Assembly: GCA_947652115.1 (NCBI GenBank)
Contig: OX393572.1
Location: 5,318,561 to 5,382,560 of the forward strand
Direction of reading: 5' to 3'
DNA length: 64,000 bases
Origin: Blastomussa wellsi
Lineage: Eukaryota > Cnidaria > Anthozoa > Scleractinia > Plerogyridae
This document shows positions 45,121 through 58,500 of the stretch, one piece after another. A program made the position numbers and the translations under genes. The notes below the pieces were generated by a model that saw nothing but the letters and a program-made list of their open reading frames with translations, was not told the DNA's origin and searched no databases. The stretch's first letter is position 1. Each line of letters opens with the position of its first letter.

Positions 45121-48100
45121 CTAGTTTTGTTCAACCGAGATGATGAGCACTCCATTTATTTATTTATTTATTTATTTTTTGAACGACGATTTCTTGTTTA
45201 AACTGTCCGCCATTACCAGATTCGGCTTCAGTCGAGTTGCATTGAGAGAGCTGGATCGAGAGAGAAAATCATCTTCTCACAAGTTTAATTTTTTACTGTG
45301 TGAACCCAGCTAATTTGGTATGCTGCATACTCATCAGCTGGTTCACAAAATGAAAGTTGATGACGCCATTTTCTCTCTCGATCCAGCTCTCTCAATGCAA
45401 CTCGAATGAAGCCGAATTGGTAATGGCGGAGTGTTTAGAAAAGAAATCGTCGTTACAAAACGGACTTATTTTGAAAATTGAGGCGCGATAATTGGCATGG
45501 TGCATTTTTGCCAAATATAATATCGGAATCGAAAGACTGAGAACAAGAACAACATTTTTACATCTTAGTAGCACTTTAAGTAGACCTTTTACATGCCGTG
45601 TGGGGATTGGGCACTGGAGGTATATGTTTCACCAATGGTGTGCGGAAAAATATCTCCAGTGATCAATCCCTGTATGGGATCTATTTCAATTTACCTTCTC
45701 CTCCTTGGCCGTTTGAAGCGGCCGGTGCTCCGGTTCCTCTGCATGTCCTCAGCTGCACATTTCCCTCCACAGAATTCACAAAAACTCTTTGTATCCCAGA
45801 ATTTCCACCATCACCTGCGCAAAATGAAAATGCTCTGTTGCTCAGTTTTTCTTTTCAATACAAGTTCGTTGCATGATTATCTGATTGAAATTTGCTGTAA
45901 CAAACGTTTGAAGAGTACATTTTCACTTACAGTTTCGCTCGAAATTACTTTTACCAGTTTGAATTTGTTGTTAAGGGACAGTGCCATCCATATTCAATAC
46001 TCTCGAATTGATACGATCCGTCAACGGCTCGACACGATCTTTACGAGTCGTGCGAGTGGTTCAACAAAGGTTTATGATGGAACGGAAGTCTTAATCAATA
46101 ACTTCTGTTAATAGTTTACTAGTCGTAAAGTTGATGAAGGGCATATTATTAGTGAGACTGCGCAGTCTAAAAAAGTGGTACGACCCGAACGAGTCGTATC
46201 AATGAGAGATACGATTGGTTCGATTCGTGTAACTGGTGAAACAATTTATCGTTAGTACAGCTGGCGAAGTGCATATCCTTAGCGAGAGTCTAGTGTTGGA
46301 GACCGGTCTAAACTTAATGGTACGACTCGTACGACTCGTATATCAGCAAGCGGTAAATGGATATTTTACGGGTCGCATAGTTGGTGATGTGCATATTATT
46401 TGAGGAATCAGACACTATTTGACAGAGAAAGCTAGCCTACCCGTGTGATTCCTCAGACTTGCATTGCGCATCATTGCAAATACTTGGGGAATTATTTGAA
46501 TGGCAAACACAATAGACATACAACATTGTACTTAAGCTTAAAAGAAAAAAAAGTTATGTCACGTTACTTTTAAATGGATGATCTTAATTCAGCAGTTTCT
46601 ACCTGTACACTTTTACAGCAACCCCACTGACAAGAACCTAACTTAAAATTTTAGCCTTAATAGGTTCTCATGTGGAGGGGGCTTAAAATGAAAATTTTAG
46701 CCTAACAGGTTCTTAAAACCCAGGTTCTTATACGCGGGCTATTACAGTACCTCACTATTTAGACCGTCCGATTTTCCGAGAAACGGTATCATTTTAATGT
46801 TTGCCCCCTGGCAGACAATGTGGCTAATTTGCATTACAATATGAAAACCATCATGGTGGCTATCGTGAATACAGTATGGTCAGAACAATATAATATGACC
46901 TACCGGAGGTGGACGCCTGGTGATGAATTATACCACATAGTATAACAGTGAGTACTAGCCCTCGGTTAGCCTGGGTAGCACTCTGGCTATATAGCACTCC
47001 GGTTAGCCTACTATTTGCTTCGGTTAGCCTACATAGAACTCCGGTTACCCTTCTCAGTTGTCACGAAGCCCTTCAGAACCTCTAATTTCATTGGATCTTG
47101 TTAGCACGAAGCTTTATTGTTTTAGGGCTAGGGTCCATTGTTACTGTTGTTTATCATTTTCTCCGCCAATCCTGAGAGCCGAGAGCACTTCGGTTGGCCT
47201 ACATAGCACTACGGTTAGCCTAAATTAGCTTTACGTTGCTTGCGGTTAGCCTTTATATTAAATTGGGTAGGGTCTTGTAGCCTAGAAGATTGGAAATTTG
47301 GCAGCTGGTTTCGGTGGTGTAGTGGGGATGATTCCCGCTTGATAATCCATCGTCCCGGGATCGAGACTTCTTGGGGTAAAAATAAAAGGTAAGTGTGATT
47401 TATACCTCATGTATGGCAATGTAAGAAGTCTCGCACAAGAAAACCTTCCGGTAGGTCGATATTATAAAGTACCAACCCGTGAATGTGGCCTATTAGCGCG
47501 CGCATAAGCAGAATGGTGGCTTTTCCATAAGGCTTCTCTTGCAAAAGAGACAAATAGACCCTTTGCACGACCCAGTCACATGGTACAAAATAACACCCTG
47601 CTGGTGAGCAAGCTACGCTCTGGGACATGAAGTCGCTTTGTTTTGGATGTCCCAGCGCGCAGCTTGCTCACCAACAGGGTGTTATTTTGTACCATGTGTA
47701 CCATGAGCAAAGGGGCTATTCCGGGAACTATCATTTTTTCTTAATTTGAACGCAGCGTTCACCTTCTTTCTTTACAGTAAATAGAGAGTAGTTTCTATTG
47801 CAGAATAAACAATTATCGGCGAAAACGTGAATTTAGTTAGCACCCAATTCTTTGCTTTGCATTATCCCTAATATTTTGTGCTCTCACAGATTGCGTACAG
47901 TAAACGGTTCAAATTAAAACGTTCATAAAAGCTGATAATTTAAGGGATTATGGGGTATATTCAAGGTCTTCCTGCTCCTAAACGAATACCGGAACCCCCA
48001 ACTGTTTTTTATTTTAAAATTTAAGTTCCCTAGCCAACAGGGAAAGCTTGAATGAGAATCTATTGTGAGTTCAGTTTCGGTGGAATCACCTTTTTTATTT

Positions 48101-49340
48101 CATACACACTGAGCGAACGAAAAACATCGTTCGTCCAGTCAGAGACACGAACGATTGTACTTCACAATGGAGGGCAACAAGCGCGCAGCTTTCAGTAGAA
48201 AATCTCAGTGCGTATGAAATAATATATAGATTTAGCCAAGCCTAAAAGCGCAGCCCCGTGTTTTTGCTGGATCTTATAATTTCTCTGAAATAAATAAGAA
48301 TAATTAAAAACGTCAACTCCAATTGCAGAATTTCCGCTAAGAATGACCATAAAAAATAAAAAAATGCTGCCAGAGGAAAAAAAATCGGACCTGAGCCCGC
48401 GATCAAGAAAGAAAACCAATGCCTGGTCAGCGGTCAACTTAAAAGACAAGTTACCGCGATGAGTTCTAACCTGAGCCCGCGATCTGGTCATGTGATGCTG
48501 GTCAGCAGATACCTCGATTTGACAGCTGATAAGGCTGATAAGGTATTTACAAGGCATGGCTACCCCCAATGACCGCCATTTTGTGCGACGTCGTCGTCGT
48601 AGGGCGCGATGCATGCAACTGGCCATGCCGACCATGAAAACTTGAATGCATGCATGCACGATTGTCCTTCTCTTATGGTTATGGGGCTCCGCTTTGCGGC
48701 CCTTGGGGCCGCTGGAGTTCCGCTAAAAACATTACACCATGGAAAGTGCTTCAACGATTTTTATTCACTCGTTGCTATGCATCAAAAACTCACTCGTTCG
48801 CTGTGCGAACTTTCCATGGCATAATCTCTATAAACTGGCCTGTTAAACGTGCCGTAGTGCCTTCCTTGACCGTTTTAGATGGAACATATTTCGTACCTGA
48901 TCTCCCGGCGTTGCCTCCATTTCCACCGGCTGCACCTCTGGCGCCCACTACACGAGGAAATGAATTACAGCTCTCTCTTTCTTGGTTTATGCAATCCGAT
49001 CCAGTTTTATCAGGTTTCTAGGTGTTAAATTAGAGGGAAAAGCAAGCAAGAAAATGAATCAATTATCGGGCAAATAAAAGCGCTCGCTTTCCAGCAGTGT
49101 GGCCCGTGTTCGATTCCCGGACCTGGCGTCATATGTGGGTTGATTTTGTTGGTTCTCTACTCTGAGAGGTTTTTCTCCCGGTCCTCCGGTTTTCCCCTCT
49201 CCTCAAAAACCAACATTTACATTTGATTTGATTTTATTTAATGTAATCTAATTTGGTTTGATTTCATTTGTGCTTAACAGTGTCCCCAATTAGTGCATCA
49301 GTGCTAGATGCAGTTGACACTCAAATAAAGTTCATTATTA

Positions 49341-49408
<68 letters not shown>

Positions 49409-49410
49409 GC

Positions 49411-49503
<93 letters not shown>

Positions 49504-52500
49504 TATTATTATTATTATTATTGTTATCACCTCTCACTGGATTTGCGTGCTTGAACCCTGAGTCAGGGGTTAGGCCCAAACCGAGGAGAAGAAACATTGT
49601 CCAGCCAAAAAATTGTTGCATATGCGCGATTTTTTGGTTGATCTAAACTTCCTCCGTGAGCTTTTAAATTGCAAAAAGTTGTCTTAATATGTTCATCATA
49701 CAACACGGTATTTTGCCATACGGGATTTTGCCGAGACGAGTTTCCCGTATTCTAATATAAATTCGCTAAACATAGATGGGTTGGTCTTTGAACGCTATCT
49801 GTTTGTGGGTGTTTTGTAGATGCTCACAACTTTCTTCGCATGGCGCATGGCCGAACAGATTATGCCCGCATTATATTTCGCACCAAATGGAGGTTATTAT
49901 CAGTGGTTATTGTAGCTATACCCGGGAAGTGCTATCGGCGGCGTCCAATCCTCTTCCACCATCTTGACCTCGGAATCCATTCCCGCCATTTGAGATAACG
50001 CGTAGCGAGCCCTGTATGACGTCAGCGTAGATTTCCACTGAATAATCAAGGGAAATAAAATAATTATTGAAAAATGTATAGTTGTGCCAAACTCTCCTGG
50101 TATCTACAAGTGGCATGTGGCTTAATACAATCTTTCCTTTGTATAAGAACGTCTTATTTTGGAGTTGAACGTTCTTATATTTTTTGTGATTTGAGGCTGA
50201 AAACTTTCTCAGAATGTTCTTAAATTTTCAAAAATCAAAAAACCTATCAACATGCATTTGCTTGCCGTGATATGAAATCAAGTTCTTGTCGCATACGGCT
50301 TGCGCGACTTGTTCTGTTTCGCGCCAAACAACACTGGCTAAATTTGGCGTTTAAAAAAATATTGAACAAAGTGGTTCGCAACACAACATAAGTTTAATAG
50401 ATTTTGTGGCAAAAACGCAAAAAAAGTTCAAAATTAAAACGTTCTTAATTGACTCTGAGCCTGAGGAATGTTCTTAATACGTCTTTAAAATTTCGGCTAA
50501 TTTCAGCCTCAACTGTTCTTAGAAAAAAGGTTCTTATAAAAAAGAGTTTAGACCTTTTTACCGATACGCGGCGTCCATTTTGAATTCTATTGTTTCAAGT
50601 AAATATTATGGGATGCCCAGTGAGCAGCCACTACGTACACCACCTCCTGGAAAATCTAAACTATTTATTCAAATGGAAAAGAAAAAACCTTTCCTCTTTA
50701 ATCAAATCTTATATCGCCTAGTATTTTCTCCAGGAATAATGTAATATATCAATACGATTTTTCAATCAATTTGTAATTGTTTTCAGAATTGATTTTATTG
50801 TAAAAGTGTTACTGAAAATGTTTATTCCATTTTTATGCCACAATAATGAAAAAACGGCAAATTTCGCTCTGTTAACGTACATTTAAATTAAAGATTAAGT
50901 AATTAAAAACGGAATTAATAAAAACGAGGATTTCAGCTCAAAGCTATTTTGGGTCTCTTCTTTTTCTGTCGGTATTGTTTGTTTGTTGTTCAGTGTTTAT
51001 TGACTATGATATGACGCTGTTATTTACCTCGAGGTCCATGTATCCCATTAAATCCGGGCTCACCGTTCCTCGCGGTCGCAACTCTACTCCGGTATTGTTG
51101 ATTCCATCTCGGCGCTGAGACATCCAGTTCACTTTCTCCAACAGATATTATTTTTCGTGCGAACAGTTTTAAGGTTCGAACCCCAAACATGTGCACATCT
51201 CCCTAAACGGAAACAAAATTATTTTATTGTAGCACAGGTTTCATTTTAAATACGTTAATATTTCTATTTCATTTTATTACAAATACGCGGCCATAAAAGC
51301 CTATTTTATGAACCTTAAATATAGAGATTTTAGCCAAAACTGAAAGTGGAGCTCCACATTTTTGACACGTTCTTAATAATTTATCAAATACTTGAGCCTG
51401 TGACCCAGTGGAAACATTCACTGTTCAGCGGTGAACTTTAAAAAAACTCGTGACTTCAACCAGCTCAACACCTGTCTCGGCGATATAGTCATGTGATAAT
51501 GGTTAGCGGATACCTTGACTGTCAATTGATCGCAAAATGATGTAAACTGGCGTTAACTTTTAATAAGCGTGGCCTATTTCTGGGGTACGGAATCTCCCCT
51601 CCCCCACCCCCAGAGACTGTCGGACGAACGGACGGATACTCGAACGTACATGTCGCTACCAATTCAAATTTTCCAAAATTTCTTACCCATGGGCCTTATT
51701 CGCGTGGCGGCCATATTGGCCATAGACAACAGATTTCGTACCCCGAGCCTCGAGTTGAAATGTTTGGGAAAGAGTTCACACTCTTGGCAAAACAAAAGTT
51801 TTTAATCTCTCGGGATTCAACATGGCCGCCGTGTGATTAAGGCCCATTGTGCTCCGCGCGCGCTGGGGCTCCACAAATATTTACAATAGCAATTAATGAA
51901 AACCTTATTTTAATAACAAGGTCGGTGAGCCTGTGGTTTTCTCAACTTTGGAGTTGAAAAATAATAAAAAATGGTAAATTTTAAGCTCGGAGAATAAATT
52001 ATAAAGATAAAATGTTCATTTGGCAGGGGCGTCGGGCAACTGGTAACGCCCTGACCAATCTCGAGTAAAAGTTAAAATTACCAAGAACACTGCATCATTG
52101 ATGCAATTGCTCCGCATTTCCATATCTTTATGAGTGAATTCCTAGGATTTTCTAACTCATTGTGTGTTTGTGTAGTATTTGGTTAGCAAACCTGTATAAA
52201 CAGAGAGTCAGCCAAGACTTCCACTGATACAGCAGGCGGTTGCCTCTCCCTCTGAGCCGTAAAGCTAAGCCCTTTGTGTTCAAGTTGCTCTTTAACGTAC
52301 AGCATGTGAACATTGCGGCCTAGAATACGGAAATGACCTGAAACATAGCAGAAAAAATTGTCTTCGTGATGAACAGCCTTTGTGCATGTCAGACTTGTAT
52401 TTTTTGACCACCAAGCCTCGCTTTCGAAGAACAAACTTATTGCGAATGAATACAACATTTTGCCAATGCAACCTCCAGTCCCTTGTGGGGGGGAAATTTG

Positions 52501-55500
52501 GTCTATTTACTGAATTAATGAGCCCATTTTTGATCGAGTGGTCACTTTTTGCCCCCACAAGGAAATAAAACTAGAAAATAATGTCATTAGCAACAAAGAT
52601 GAAAATTATAATCACTTCACAAAGTCGTTAATTATTCATGAGCTCAGCAGACAATTATTGTTGACCATTTGGGTCATGTGGTGAATCTTGATACCCAATG
52701 AAACGCCAGAACAAAATCTTAAGGTTTTGATCTGAGATCAAACATGGGGCGGATCCATTGGACCAAAATTTCCGGAAATTCCGGTACAGAATCAAATGGA
52801 ACGGTCATTTTCTAAACGTTCGTTTCGAAAATTTTGGACAACCTTTTGGGGTTGTCCATTTTTCCGGAAAATTGGAAAGTCCGGAAATTTTCTGTTCCAT
52901 TTTACATTTCCACTCAGTTTCGTTTCTCAAGCTGCCGGATAGAGCTCTCGTCAAGACCCTGAAGTCACAAATGATGACGGCAGGGCCGTACCTAGGATTT
53001 TTCATCTGGGGGGGCAAGCTCCACACAATCATCTCCCGTATACAAACGGGGTCTAAAGTTGGAGTTTTTGCCCCCCCCCCCCCCCCGACAAACACACAGA
53101 GGGTTGCCTCTGAGACCTTTAAAGAAAAAACACACACTGATGCTTTTTGTTTTAAATTGTAATGATTTATTATGGCATCAACACCTTGTTTAGTTTCAAA
53201 AAAAGCATTCGTTTGTTTGAACAAAGATTGGCTTGAAGGAACTAAGCTAGAATTGCAGGTTTCAGTATCAGAATACAAACGCTGCCTCTACAGGCTGTTC
53301 TTAGATTCCTCTCCAGTTTGACTTCATGTCATAGATCTCTGTTGGAGTGGGAATGAAATCCGTTCCGCGATGAATTAACAGCATAGCAAGGCCACTTAAT
53401 CGATCTTCTGTCATTGATGACCGAGTCCATAGCTTCAGTCGGCGTAGGGCTGAGAAGGAGCGTTCGCAACTAACGCTTCCGACAGGCGTGGTTAAAAAGA
53501 TCGACAGCACCTTGTGAATGGCGGGAAATTCTTGCGGACTGCAATCAGGCATTGCACCCTCTTGTTCTGACTCTGGCTCCATCGCGTGTTTCATCTTCCA
53601 CCTTGCCAGCTCTGCGTCAAAATTAGACTTCTCCGAGAAATCTAGATGCTTGCTGAAGTAGTCCTTGATCTTCTCGATATGCCTGTCAGTTAACTTGGGC
53701 AAGTACAAAGGGAGTAGGTTTTGAGCGGCAATCAGGCCTTCGTGCTGGATTGAAAATCTCGTTTCAAGTTCACCGACAACGTGATCTATAAATGGATAGA
53801 ACACATTAATCCTGTAGTAATCCGATGGCTGATCGTTGTGTCCGGCGTTTGCTCGATGACGCTGAACAGTCGTTGTACGAGGCTTTACCAGGGTGACGTT
53901 GATAGAGTCAGCTACCTGGCTGATTCGTCTCCACAACTTCTGCCAGGATTCATCTCCTCTTGCTGATTTAATACATTCTTTCGCGAGAGTTACACTTTGG
54001 TATGCATCGCCAAGGTTACAGCTCTTAGCTTGTAGAGACTTTGTAACTTGGGCCAAAAATGACAGAACAAACTGAGAAACCGTCAAAGCGACTATGAATT
54101 CAGAGTCTTGGAGAATACGTGAATAAGCTGAAGCATCACGTTTAGCATCGCCACTGCTTGATGACGAAATTTCATCCAGAGCAAGAAGTACAGAGCCATA
54201 TTTAGCGAGAAGAGCAGAGAGGGTAGTAACCTTTGCACTCCAACGAGTAGCACAGAATCTCGGTACAGTCTGTCGCTTGCTTCCTTCTTCTAATGTTTTG
54301 GCAAATTCATCTTTTTCGTCTTCACCAGCACTTGCGACTAGAGCGCTCAACAGTTCACTGTCATCGGTGGCCGCGGCAGTCTTAAGAAATATTTCTTTCC
54401 TTTTGGCGCTGCCACTTAGAAACCACGTAAGTTTGCTGACATTATCAAATAGATTCTGAATGGATCGCACAGCTTTGCAACCACTCGAGATTGCAAGGTT
54501 CAAAACGTGGGACCTGCAGTGAACGTACGTAGCATTGGGGTACTTCTCTGCAACTTTAGCTTGCACCCCATTCCTACTTGAACTCATGACGCTTGCTCCA
54601 TCATATCCTTGGCCAACCAGGCCGGACATATTAAAGCCCCATTCTTGTAGTGCGTGTAACAAGGTATCTGCAATGGTCTGGGCATCCATTTCTTGAAGCT
54701 TTACGAATCCAATGAATTCTTCACAGACTTCATTTTCACTGCTGAGATATCGCACACATATACTGAGTTGTTCAGTTGTAGAACAATCTTGTGTTTCATC
54801 GGCCATTACACTCCAATACTTTGGTATTGATGCTCGGACACGGTTTCTAATCAATCTGTCGCAAAAATTAATTATTTCGTTCTGAATCTTCGGAGACGTG
54901 TACTTAGCATTACCAGAAGCGTGATCCAAATGGTCCTTGAGTTCTGGATCATATTTGGATTTCCAGTCAACAAAGAAGGAGAAATTTCCATCTTCCTCTC
55001 CTTTAGAGGTATCCCAATTGCCTCTTAATGGAATGCCCCTCTGTCCCAATGCAATTATTACATCAATAATAGACAGGACACCTTTCATTGTACGAAGTTG
55101 TTGCTCGGCTAACTGTTTTTGTAGTCTTGCACTGATGTCATTGCCTGGACGGCGTGTCTTTAGGAAGTTAGTCATCTTTTCCTCTGAAATTCGGTGTTCT
55201 TCACTGCGGGCATGGCCGTCAAAGCGCACATCGTCTGCTTTCTTCCAGTTTTGGAAGCCTTTTGAAATAAATGGCGATTCATTTGGACCAGTATTGTTGG
55301 AAAAACATATACAATAGATACAGTGAGCTGTGTCATTTCTAATGCTGTAACGCAGCCATGGCCGCTTCTCCATCCATGACAGTTGGAAACGCCTTCCGGC
55401 TGTTGTCGGGAACTTGAATCCGTGCGGAAAATTAAACTTTACGGTAAGAAGCTCAAGCTTCTGGTCGTCTGATAAAGTTTTCCCGGTATAATTCACTGGA

Positions 55501-58500
55501 TCATAGGGATCTCTAACACATGGACTTGCTTCAGCTGCAATTTTTAAATTAATAAAAATAACAATCAACGCGAGCAGCGACTGACCTTTTATTAAAAACA
55601 AGAGCTGTCATATATATTTGTCTTTTTTATTAACACTTTCTTACTTCTACTTACTACACCATTTTTCATAGAACCTATTACAAATCATTCTCAATTTATT
55701 CTATTTCGTCATCATACAAAAATCCCGGCAGGTTTACTCGTTTGACGTGATTTAACAGATCCTCACCAAACTCTATATGTTTAAAATCTTGTACAAATTC
55801 TTCCCACAAGTTTGGAGGCCCCCAGCATGGTGAAAATGAAAACGCCAGCAGTTTGCACTGCTGCAAAACATCGCGGGCTTGTTCTACTGTTATTGAGCCA
55901 CACCAATTGGCAACTACGTTCCTTACGTCAGGCAGACCCCTTATTAAGGAAACGAGTGAATTTCCTTCTATCTGAAAACAATTTGTCATTTTTAAAACCT
56001 GCAGTCCTCTCTTGTTTTTAAGGGATAGTGTTAAACTACTTTCCTTCACATTTTGGCAGCTTGTTATGTCAAGGTGTCTTAAAAATGGCATGCTTTGTAT
56101 AAAATGCAAAGTGAAAATTGACCTGTTGTACGCCAGGTCTAAGTGGACAAGGTTGACACAATTATTCAGAGCATTTTGTATAAGATTTCTCCCTAATTGT
56201 CGTTTGGAATAACGAAAACCGAGATGTGTTATATGTTCAGCATGCCCAAAAACAGAATGAAAAGAAGAAAGTGTGAATTCTGAATTAGTGTCAACTATCT
56301 TCCAAAATTTTGGTATATGGACGGCTTGATAAAAGAGTTTGCACACTGGCGCCAGTTGCTGAAGTCGTTCCTCTGTTGAAAACCATTTAAAAATTTCCAT
56401 CAGAACTTCAAAGGGCAAGGGGTTTCCTTCTATCATTATTCCACCTAAAAGGGAAACACTTATTTTTATACTTATGTAAAAGGAAATTAATTACTTAGTA
56501 ACCATTACAAATACTAGATTATGCAACTTAGCTTCTTCAATCATTAGAACGACATTAATACTAGTCAGTTTGTTTGGAATTCACTAGACTTCTTACAACG
56601 TCGGTTTAAATACTCTTTCTCAGTACTGGTCGATAATTAAAAAGTTTGCTTTTCAGATAAATAAAATTAAGATAAAAAATTTACCTTCGATCCTGGGCGC
56701 TACAGCCTGATCGTTGCTGACTTTTGCTGCCTTGCTAGGAGGAGCACAGCTTCTTTCTGTGTTTATAATTTAAATGACAGTTCACATAGTGAAGGTCTAA
56801 TAAATAAGTATTGTCTGTGTCTCCGTCCAATGACAATTTTTTCTGCTTACCTTCATTACTACCTCCATTATGATCACTCGCAGAAGGAGATTCTTCAGGC
56901 CTTGATTGGGCTGAATCTGCGAAATGTTTTAAATTATATACGAAAGTTTATTAAAGACACGAGTTTCTTGCCAGCCAGTTTTCAACATGGCGGCGGGATG
57001 GAAAAACGATTTGTATTAATTGCACGGTATTTCGATGCTATCGGCAGTTGAAATTAGTTATTATTGCTATAAAATTAACTTAAACAACATTTTTTACAAA
57101 AGAACCACAAACTTACCTGATTTCTTGGTATAAAAGTCTGTTATTTTCTTCATCTTCGACCCGGCGTAGTTCATCAACATTCGCTCGGTCCCAATCCCAC
57201 TCGTTTACTCTTGAACGCATTTCACCTGTTCATATCACGGCCCAAGCTATTGTCATAAGAAAACTCTTTCTGGCTTTTGCTGCGAAAGATTTTCTAAAAT
57301 AACTATGTGGAATTTACATTGAAGGAATATTTGTCAGTCAATTAGCCGGTTTTTTTGAGATTTTGGACCAATATGGCTACAAGAAATATCCCATCAAAAA
57401 CAAACACTTCGTTAAAAAAATCAACATTTAATTTTCCTAGGGGGGGCAACTGCCCCCCCTGCCCCCCCCCCCCGCTAGGTACGGCCCTGCTGACGGCGAG
57501 AGGCTTTTACCCAACGTAGCTTGTTCTTCGTCTCACGCGACTAAAAATTATTTCTTTGACATGTTTCGATGTCTGTGGCGATAACTTTTGTTTCTTCTGT
57601 CCATATTTCGAACGATTGAGCTCAAAATAATTATAAATAAAGGTAAGTTTACTTCTCCTTTTGAAGCAGCTCGCTGGTTTTACTCTGCCCTCGTTGTTCT
57701 GCAGGGTATTTTCTGTTAACTTGTAAAATCGTTGAGTAACAAGCAAGAGTCGGACTACAAACCCGCCATTTTGACGTGACCGGTTCGGTCAAGTGGAAAA
57801 TACCGTTCCTTTCGGCACGTGGAAATTTCGGAAATTCAGACCGTAATTTTTGGTCCAATGGATCGCGCCCATGGTTTTGATCTCAGATCAAACACTTGCA
57901 TTCTTACAAATGTAATGAGATTTTTTTAATCTCACAATTTGTGAATCGAAAATAACGATAACAGCAATTTCTAAAATACAGATAGAGTTGGATACCATGC
58001 ACTATTCCATGGACGATCCTCGGTGGATATTTCTCTCCCGAAGTTTTTCTCCAGCTAAGCTACAATTCAAACTCCACGCATAACAATTTCTTTAATACCT
58101 GAGTCGAGAGCTTTGCAACTTTGTGTAAGCCGTAATCTTTAAACAGGCCTCCTGGCTCCAACCGCTCAAGCAATTCGCCACTAGTTACAAATAGTGTACG
58201 CCTACGTGCCCTAAAGCTTCGTTGACGGGTGATAACTTTCTTCACCCGCAATACCGTACTTGACTCGCCAAAATTTGCCGCTCCTTCTTTCGTAGTCGGA
58301 CGCTAATGGTCATGCATACAAACACGTTCTTATGGAAAAGGGAAAAATTTCACACTGCATAATTTCTTATTGTTCATTTGAGAAGACATGCCAAAAACGC
58401 GGGCTTCGTGCTTTATGACTGGTTCCAAACACCGTGAAACAGCTTTTAATGTTTCGAGATCTCGTGATGACGCACTCGCCTTCGTATTTGACATAGGGAG

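Larger units (their letters stand above)
52981..57489 (-). mobile_element. autonomous-looking hAT transposon carrying an F-box exon
   Basis: Ends CAGGGCCGTACCTAG at 52981 and its inverse at 57475-57489 are hAT-type termini, followed by G-rich subterminal runs. Flanks atgacggc and ctgacggc (left copy overlapping the first base of the TIR) are an imperfect 8-bp target duplication. Inside, on the reverse strand, three leader exons, an F-box/LRR exon and a transposase exon fill the element. It sits in intron 2 of the secreted-protein gene, in the same orientation. Confidence 0.85.
52722..57893. mobile_element. outer inverted-repeat element split by the hAT transposon
   Basis: Left: tttgatctgagatcaaacat then ggatccattggaccaaaatt. 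Right, inverted: tttgatctgagatcaaaacc then gatccattggaccaaaaatt. The paired ends converge on CGGAAATTTCC-like sequence. Without the hAT element the host would be about 660 bp. It is a non-autonomous element that served as landing site. Confidence 0.6.

Noticed and set aside
45598..45876. Forward-strand proline-rich protein
   Set aside because: It is antisense to exon 7 of the secreted-protein gene, whose glycine codons read as prolines on the other strand.
47322..47372. A functional tRNA gene
   Set aside because: The acceptor and anticodon stems do not pair and the B-box is degraded.
49268..49646. Poly-Ile, poly-Leu and poly-Asn open frames
   Set aside because: They are translations of an (ATT)n/(GTT)n SINE tail.
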